Position numbers and translations under genes: made by a program. A model generated the notes under the pieces. The model was given only the letters and a program-made list of their open reading frames with translations, was not told the origin of the DNA and did no database searches. From an uncultured Oscillospiraceae bacterium (GTDB lineage: Bacteria > Bacillota > Clostridia > Oscillospirales > Oscillospiraceae), in assembly GCA_910577805.1 (NCBI GenBank), contig CAJTOE010000031.1, forward strand, positions 1 through 18,408: DNA of 18,408 nucleotides, read 5' to 3'. Each line of letters opens with the position of its first letter. Position 1 is the stretch's first letter. Of this stretch, positions 14,760-18,408 are shown piece by piece.

Positions 14760-15482
14760 ATGCGTACACAGTCTATTCCCGCCCGTCCTATGGCGGTCCA
14801 CCTTCCAAAGCCGGTCAAAAAGCAGCGTGACCCCTACGACGGCCTGCGGCCTTGGTCCGCCATCACCCACGGCACCGGCGCAGTACTGGGAATCGCTGGT
14901 ACGGCGGTGCTGCTGATTTTGTCGGGCCTGCAGGGCCGGTGGGACCTGTTCCTCTCCTTCGGTATCTACGGACTGTCCATGATCTGTCTGTACACCGCCA
15001 GCACCCTGTACCACTGCATCCATACCTCCGTGCCCGGCCGCATCGCCCTGCGCAAATACGACCACTGCTCCATTTATCTGCTCATTGCCGGAAGCTACAC
15101 CCCTGTATGCACCGCTGTGCTGAAAAGCGTCCTGGGAACGGCTATGCTGACGGTGATCTGGGTGTGCGCGGCGGCGGGGATCATCCTGACCATCGCCAAG
15201 CTGGACATCCCCCGCTGGCTCACCAGCACCATCTATGTGGTCATGGGCTGGATCGCTCTGGTGGCTATCGTTCCCCTGTCCCGGCTCCTCCCCCCGATTG
15301 GGATGTTCTGGCTGGTGGGCGGCGGCGCGCTGTACACCATCGGCGGCGTTCTGTACGCAGTAAAGTGGCCCGGACGGAACAACCCCCGGTTCGGCTGTCA
15401 CGAGATTTTCCACGTCTTTATCCTGCTGGGAAGCGTCTTCCACTACCTGATGATGCTCCAGGTAATCCTGCCTCTGTTCTGA
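14760..15482 (+). CDS. HlyIII/PAQR-family membrane protein
   Basis: The 240-residue protein has seven hydrophobic helices after a basic N-terminus of about 25 residues. Family metal-site residues are visible: His85 in STLYHCIH, the YDHCSIYLLIAGSYTP segment (100-115) with Asp101 and His102, and the C-terminal HEIFH (His214, His218). The family includes bacterial 'hemolysin III' proteins and eukaryotic PAQR receptors. Metal-dependent hydrolase activity is proposed, and bacterial roles are linked to membrane-lipid balance. The start at 14760 follows AAAGGAG (14745-14751); the longer frame from 14718 lies in the promoter. No clear T-rich terminator follows, only a short CTGCA/TGCAG hairpin just after the stop. 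Confidence 0.9.
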   Translation: MRTQSIPARPMAVHLPKPVKKQRDPYDGLRPWSAITHGTGAVLGIAGTAVLLILSGLQGRWDLFLSFGIYGLSMICLYTASTLYHCIHTSVPGRIALRKYDHCSIYLLIAGSYTPVCTAVLKSVLGTAMLTVIWVCAAAGIILTIAKLDIPRWLTSTIYVVMGWIALVAIVPLSRLLPPIGMFWLVGGGALYTIGGVLYAVKWPGRNNPRFGCHEIFHVFILLGSVFHYLMMLQVILPLF

Positions 15483-15517
15483 GCGCTGCAAAGTGCAGAA
15501 AAATTTATAAAACCATC

Positions 15518-15546
15518 TTGCGGCCCGGCGGCACATCCGATATAAT
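15518..15546 (+). promoter_or_regulatory. Promoter of the AraC-family regulator gene
   Basis: TTGCGG (15518-15523), a 17-bp spacer and a perfect TATAAT (15541-15546). It lacks the TG extension seen at most other promoters here. The transcript should start near 15553, giving a leader of about 27 bases. Confidence 0.75.
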
Positions 15547-15579
15547 ACGGACAGATGCTGGAAAGGATGTGGGCCATGC

Positions 15580-16431
15580 GTGGATGAGTATTCTTTTTTC
15601 GTTTCCCCCAGCGAGATTTTTTTAGACCTCCAGCTATACCAGTTTGGCTGGGAGCAGTGCGCACCACTGCACTCCTTTGGTCCCTTCGTGCGCAACCACT
15701 ACTTGTTTCATTATGTAATTTCCGGCCGGGGCTGGCTGGACTCCCACGACCAAAACGATGTGACCCACAAATACCGGCTTGGGGAAAACCAGGGCTTTCT
15801 GATCTGTCCCGGCCAGGTGAACACCTACTGCGCCCACGAGACGGACCCCTGGAAATACGTCTGGCTGGAATTTGATGGCCTGCGGGTGCCGGACTACCTG
15901 ACCAGAGCCGGACTGGGCGTCTCTCAGCCTATTTACACCCCCGCCGTGCCGGAGCAGGGCCGCGCCGTCCAGGACACTATGCTTTATATGACCCGCTGCT
16001 CCGACGCATCCACCCTCCACCTGATTGGCCACCTGTGCCTGTTTTTGGACGGGCTTATCCAGTCCTCCTCTACCCGGCGGGAGCTCCAGGGAGGCCAGCT
16101 GAAGGATTTTTATATCCGGGAGGCCATCACCTTCATGGAGCATAATTACCACCAGGAAATCACGGTGGAAAATTTGTCCGACGTGTGCAAGCTCAACCGC
16201 AGCTATTTCAGCAAGCTCTTCAAAGAGAGCATGGGCTGTCCGCCCCAGGAGTTTTTGATCCGCCTGCGGCTGAGTAAGGCCGCAGAGCTGATGAAAACCA
16301 CCTCCCACTCCATCGGGGACGTATCCATGATGTGCGGCTACCCCAATCAGCTCCATTTCTCCCGCGCTTTCAAGAAGCGCTACGGCTGTTCGCCGCGGGA
16401 GTGGCGGGCGGAAAATCAAATCAAGCGATGA
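15580..16431 (+). CDS. AraC-family transcriptional regulator
   Basis: The 283-residue protein has an N-terminal cupin-like sensing domain (about 1-150, with FHYVISGRGWLDS and PGQVNTYCAHETDPWKYVWLEF). Its C-terminal pair of helix-turn-helix motifs covers about 180-278: ITVENLSDVCKLNRSYFSKLF and SIGDVSMMCGYPNQLHFSRAFKKRYGCSPREW. This type usually senses a sugar or related small molecule and activates nearby catabolic genes. The start is a GTG at 15580, the only start codon in this frame near the promoter. AAAGGA (15562-15567) is at slightly long spacing, so expression may be modest. Nearby ATGs at 15567, 15576 and 15584 are out of frame. No sugar operon is next to it, so its target is unknown. 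It has its own promoter and terminator. Confidence 0.9.
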   Translation: MDEYSFFVSPSEIFLDLQLYQFGWEQCAPLHSFGPFVRNHYLFHYVISGRGWLDSHDQNDVTHKYRLGENQGFLICPGQVNTYCAHETDPWKYVWLEFDGLRVPDYLTRAGLGVSQPIYTPAVPEQGRAVQDTMLYMTRCSDASTLHLIGHLCLFLDGLIQSSSTRRELQGGQLKDFYIREAITFMEHNYHQEITVENLSDVCKLNRSYFSKLFKESMGCPPQEFLIRLRLSKAAELMKTTSHSIGDVSMMCGYPNQLHFSRAFKKRYGCSPREWRAENQIKR

Positions 16432-16460
16432 TAGGAACAGAGAAAAATATAAAGTTTTTT

Positions 16461-16493
16461 CGGACAGCAGAAAGATATCTGCTGTCCGCTTTT
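16461..16493 (+). terminator. Intrinsic terminator of the AraC-family gene
   Basis: A perfect 11-bp stem (16461-16471 with 16478-16488) has a 6-base loop, then C and four T residues. It lies 29 bp after the stop codon. Confidence 0.85.
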
Positions 16494-16640
16494 ATGCAAC
16501 GGGCATTACTATTTGCACGCCCATCAGGAGAACTCCAGGCTGCTGCGCTTCCGCCTGCCAACGCCGCCTTTGCCGAGTATGCCAGGAAAAGCTTGAACCG
16601 CTCCACTATTCGACCAGAACATTCTCCTGACGCAGACAGA
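16494..16640. other. Junction region without a recognisable gene
   Basis: No gene with a start signal or family match was seen on either strand. The sequence is mid-GC and lies between the AraC terminator and the first recognisable part of the recombinase remnant. It may hold a decayed upstream part of that gene, but I cannot read a conserved recombinase motif in any frame. Confidence 0.4.
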
Positions 16641-17021
16641 GCGCAGGAGGAGAGTTTTTCTAAAAGCGAGGACATAAAATGGGGATTGCGCAGATCGTTT
16701 AAAAATTCTGATTCCAAGTATTATCAGCAAATATGTTACGGGTATACCCATGATCAGTATGGAAAACATATCATTCATGAGAAGTAGGCTGAAATTATTC
16801 GCTTAATCTATGAGATGGCCGCATCAGGTGTCAGTCTTGCAAGGATATCTGCATATTTGGAAGACATGGATATCCCTTCGCCAAAGGGAAAGAAAACTTG
16901 GAGTAAAGAAACTCTACAAAAAATTCTTAATAATGAGAAATATACAGGCAATGTAGCCCTGCATAAGACTTTTGTAGAAAATTATCTGGAGTATAAGCAG
17001 ATTAAAAATCAAGATAGATGA
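16641..17021 (+). pseudogene. Remnant of a large serine recombinase
   Basis: Translation from 16641 gives AQEES, then EDIKWGLRRSF, CYGYTHDQYGKHIIHEK, an in-frame TAG (16785-16787), then AEIIRLIYEMAASG, LEDMDIPSPKGKKTWSKETL and ILNNEKYTGNVALHKTFVEN, ending at TGA 17019-17021. This is the order found in the 'recombinase' domain of large serine recombinases used by transposons and prophages. The N-terminal catalytic domain with its nucleophile Ser is missing. One codon is now a stop, and the C-terminal zinc-ribbon and coiled-coil part is gone after YKQIKNQ. The piece is therefore not functional and marks an old mobile element. The frame is intact on both sides of the TAG, which suggests a single base change. 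The DNA becomes AT-rich here. Homology stops about 15 bp before a repeat linked to the next integrase. Confidence 0.82.
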
Positions 17022-17031
17022 ATTTGCAGAA

Positions 17032-17046
17032 AAAATAAAGATAGGT
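17032..17046 (-). repeat. Integrase-region repeat, copy 1 (inverted)
   Basis: AAAATAAAGATAGGT is the exact reverse complement of the first 15 bases of copy 3 (17150-17164). It lies just after the end of recombinase homology. It is a candidate arm-type integrase binding site or element-end marker. Confidence 0.7.
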
Positions 17047-17050
17047 ACTC

Positions 17051-17080
17051 CGAAAAGCCTTGAAGTATCAAGGCTTTTCG
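17051..17080 (+). terminator. Perfect 13-bp hairpin upstream of the integrase gene
   Basis: A 13-bp perfect stem (17051-17063 with 17068-17080) has an AGTA loop and AAAA/TTTT near its base. It resembles a bidirectional intrinsic terminator whose T-run lies within the stem. It would insulate the integrase promoter from upstream transcription. A role as a recombination structure is also possible. Confidence 0.65.
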
Positions 17081-17100
17081 TTATTATGGAGAAAAAATTT

Positions 17101-17117
17101 ACCTTGCTTTATTTTGA
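17101..17117 (+). repeat. Integrase-region repeat, copy 2 (direct)
   Basis: ACCTTGCTTTATTTTGA matches copy 3 at 15 of 17 bases. It ends one base before the -35 hexamer of the integrase promoter. Confidence 0.65.
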
Positions 17118-17118
17118 C

Positions 17119-17147
17119 TTGATTTAAAAAAATAAACGTAGTAAAAT
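17119..17147 (+). promoter_or_regulatory. Probable integrase promoter
   Basis: TTGATT (17119-17124), a 17-bp spacer and TAAAAT (17142-17147). The transcript start would fall near 17154, inside repeat copy 3. Occupancy of that repeat could therefore repress the gene. Confidence 0.6.
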
Positions 17148-17149
17148 CA

Positions 17150-17166
17150 ACCTATCTTTATTTTGA
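17150..17166 (+). repeat. Integrase-region repeat, copy 3 (direct)
   Basis: ACCTATCTTTATTTTGA lies 49 bp after copy 2 in the same orientation. Its first 15 bases are perfectly inverted in copy 1. It starts two bases after the -10 box and covers the predicted transcript start. Confidence 0.7.
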
Positions 17167-17184
17167 AACTTTGGGGGTTTTACT

Positions 17185-18186
17185 ATGCCAGCACCTAGGA
17201 AAGTAGTACGCAGGTCAGATAGTGAAAACAAGAACGTAAAGACACAAGCGGCATTTGAGGAATTTATATCACAAAAGTTAGCAGATGGACTAGTAGAAGA
17301 AACTTTATCATCCTATGAAATGACGTTTAAGAAATTTGTTGATTACTTTGAATATCAAGTAGAGAATATTTATGATATTGAAAGTGCTATGTTTACACAA
17401 TGGAAACACTACATGAAAGGCGTTGAGGAACTAAAGGACACAACGGTTAATCATCACATAAGCAATATTAGAGTGTTCATGTATTGGTGTATGGAAGATG
17501 ATAGAAACTATGTCAAGCCGTTTAGGATAACACTTTCTAAAGTACGGGAAGAAATGCCAAAAGACTACACCGTAGAGGAAGTAAAAGCGTTACTAAAAAA
17601 GCCAGATAGAAAAGCTTCTTTTGCTGAATGGAGAATGTGGGCGGTTTGTTGTTTCGTCATTGGAACAGGTGCAAGGCTGGGAACACTGGTAGATATAAGA
17701 ATGAGAGATATAGACCTAAAGGGCGGCAAGGTATTCTATCAGCATACAAAGAATAGAAAGTTGCAATTTGCTAATCTATCGCCGCAGTTAGTAAAGAATT
17801 TGAATGATTACATTAGTGAATGGCTAGGAAATGAAACGGAAGATGATTACTTATTCTGTAAACAAGACTTTGGACAAATAACTAAAGCGTCACTATCACA
17901 GTCTTACAGACAATACACGCACAAAAGAGGGGTAGAAAAGTCTAATATTCATGGGTTGCGGCACACATTCGCTAGAGAATGGTTTCTAAATGGTGGTGAC
18001 GTAGTACAGTTGTCAAAGATACTAGGACATTCTACACTTGCTATGAGTGAACATTATATGAACGTCTATGCAGATATGGCAAGAGATAGATTTGTAGAAT
18101 ACAATCCGCTGGACAACATCACAAGGAACGCAGGAACAAAACGGATAGTAAGGCATAAGAGCAAAGCAAACGGGGGAACGGCCTAG
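17185..18186 (+). CDS. Tyrosine recombinase (site-specific integrase)
   Basis: The 333-residue protein has a SAM-like core-binding domain (about 20-110, QAAFEEFISQKLADGLVEET) and a catalytic domain from about 128. All expected catalytic residues are present: Arg164 (GTGARLGTLVDIR), Lys189 (HTKNRK), His256 and Arg259 (HGLRHTF), His282 (LGHSTLAMSEH) and nucleophile Tyr291. The gene is therefore probably active. It cuts and rejoins DNA at att or resolution sites. No N-terminal arm-binding AP2-like domain is evident, which fits a short transposon- or island-type integrase. Codon use is AT-rich, unlike the GC-rich genes before 16.5 kb, a sign of recent transfer. ATG 17185 follows a GGGGG stretch (17173-17177). 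No excisionase or cargo gene is visible before the window ends. Confidence 0.93.
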   Translation: MPAPRKVVRRSDSENKNVKTQAAFEEFISQKLADGLVEETLSSYEMTFKKFVDYFEYQVENIYDIESAMFTQWKHYMKGVEELKDTTVNHHISNIRVFMYWCMEDDRNYVKPFRITLSKVREEMPKDYTVEEVKALLKKPDRKASFAEWRMWAVCCFVIGTGARLGTLVDIRMRDIDLKGGKVFYQHTKNRKLQFANLSPQLVKNLNDYISEWLGNETEDDYLFCKQDFGQITKASLSQSYRQYTHKRGVEKSNIHGLRHTFAREWFLNGGDVVQLSKILGHSTLAMSEHYMNVYADMARDRFVEYNPLDNITRNAGTKRIVRHKSKANGGTA

Positions 18187-18204
18187 CCGCTCCCCCTCTT
18201 TTTT
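18172..18204 (+). terminator. Intrinsic terminator overlapping the integrase stop
   Basis: The stem is GGGGGAACGGC (18172-18182) with GCCGCTCCCCC (18186-18196). It has one mismatch and a CTA loop, and is followed by TCTTTTTT. The stop codon TAG (18184-18186) lies in the loop, so the hairpin forms from the end of the coding region. Confidence 0.85.
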
Positions 18205-18234
18205 GCTGCGGCCGCCGCTAGGTCACTTGTAAGG

Positions 18235-18251
18235 GCCGCTAGGCGGCTTTT
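18235..18251 (+). terminator. Small terminator-like hairpin
   Basis: A 5-bp GC stem, GCCGC-TAG-GCGGC, is followed by four T residues. It lies in a short intergenic stretch where CTAG-containing words recur. It may be a secondary terminator; evidence is weak. Confidence 0.4.
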
Positions 18252-18290
18252 GCAGCGTGGGGTATTGCCTAGAGGGGCTTGAAACGCTCC

Positions 18291-18330
18291 TAGTGGTCCA
18301 TAAAATCTAAAAATTGCATAATAGTGGACG
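18291..18330 (+). mobile_element. Probable left end of an IS630-type insertion sequence, with subterminal repeats
   Basis: TAGTGGTCC (18291-18299) and TAGTGGACG (18322-18330) are near-identical words in direct orientation, 31 bp apart. They lie just before the promoter and start of a transposase-like gene. IS630 elements insert at TA, and TA is present at 18291-18292, so the end could be near 18293. The other end is outside the window, so the exact boundary cannot be proved. Confidence 0.4.
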
Positions 18331-18342
18331 CCATGTTATAAT
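18314..18342 (+). promoter_or_regulatory. Promoter of the transposase-like gene
   Basis: TTGCAT (18314-18319), a 17-bp spacer and a perfect TATAAT (18337-18342), with an extended -10 TG at 18334-18335. The second TAGTGGACG word lies inside the spacer, so transposase binding could control its own promoter. Confidence 0.75.
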
Positions 18343-18371
18343 GACCCCAGCAGAAACGAGGGGGTCAATAT

Positions 18372-18408
18372 ATGCCGTCATTGAAATATGTAATCAAGCT
18401 TAGTGCCG
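18372..18408 (+). CDS. Start of a probable IS630-family transposase (cut by window end)
   Basis: Only 12 codons are visible, giving MPSLKYVIKLSA. The pattern '(K/R)YxxKLS' at the very start is typical of the helix-turn-helix N-terminus of IS630-type transposases. GAGGGGG (18358-18364) and the TATAAT promoter support this as a real start. The short sequence cannot prove the family. Confidence 0.5.
   Translation, partial: MPSLKYVIKLSA

Noticed and set aside
15483..15517. Terminator after the HlyIII gene
   Set aside because: The CTGCA-AAG-TGCAG hairpin is short and followed by A residues, so it is not convincing.
14619..15695. 358-codon minus-strand frame opposite the HlyIII gene
   Set aside because: It runs through two promoters and a clear membrane-protein gene; composition marks it as a shadow.
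16524..16778. 84-codon minus-strand frame with a hydrophobic start
   Set aside because: It overlaps the recombinase remnant on the other strand, and there is no ribosome binding site or conserved motif.
18181..18300. Repeated CTAG words as a CRISPR-like array or att core
   Set aside because: The words are only 4-8 bp and irregularly spaced; no spacer-repeat pattern and no second att copy is visible in the window.

Overview
The window looks like the chromosome of an anaerobic gut-type Firmicute, probably a Clostridia/Oscillospirales relative. This is inferred from GC-rich coding sequence, strong AGGAGG-type ribosome binding sites, intrinsic terminators after most units, and the gene families present (short CstA, CNNM/CBS protein, split ThrE exporter, DUF4358 and SGNH lipoproteins, DUF6282 plus TRAP transporter). 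No rRNA, tRNA or CRISPR array was seen. The DNA turns clearly AT-rich at about 16.65 kb, where a mobile-element region starts.

Layout: (1) 1-1163, the 3' part of a hybrid histidine kinase and its terminator. (2) 1239-3647, a two-gene operon of an unrecognised 181-residue protein translationally coupled to cstA. (3) 3650-6392, a CNNM/CBS membrane protein followed by a membrane-bound diguanylate cyclase, with a hairpin between them. (4) 6456-9152, a four-gene operon: the two halves of a ThrE-type amino-acid exporter, then two lipoproteins (SGNH-hydrolase-like and DUF4358), ended by a very strong terminator. (5) 9274-13220, a regulated transport/catabolic operon: a DUF6282 amidohydrolase-like protein and TRAP dctP, dctQ and dctM, followed by a LysR regulator at 13243. 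A dyad near -62 of the operon promoter is a plausible binding site for this regulator. (6) 14190-16493, a minus-strand zincin-like metallopeptidase diverging from a HlyIII/PAQR membrane protein, then an AraC-family regulator with its own promoter and terminator. (7) 16641-18408, mobile DNA: a serine-recombinase remnant with a nonsense codon and missing ends, three copies of a 15-17 bp repeat surrounding the promoter of an intact tyrosine recombinase, and the start of what looks like an IS630-type transposase gene cut by the window edge.

Nine promoters could be read. Seven have an extended -10 (TGn before the hexamer) and eight have an exact 17-bp spacer. Several start codons were moved downstream because the longest ORF begins upstream of the predicted transcription start: 3720 (not 3669), 9426 (not 9291) and 14760 (not 14718). 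Others were moved because the ribosome binding site and gene overlap decide: 7287, 7747 and 11382.

The most interesting parts are the repeat-bracketed integrase promoter next to the broken recombinase, the DUF6282-TRAP-LysR module with its candidate operator, and the lipoprotein pair that lacks its usual membrane acyltransferase partner.
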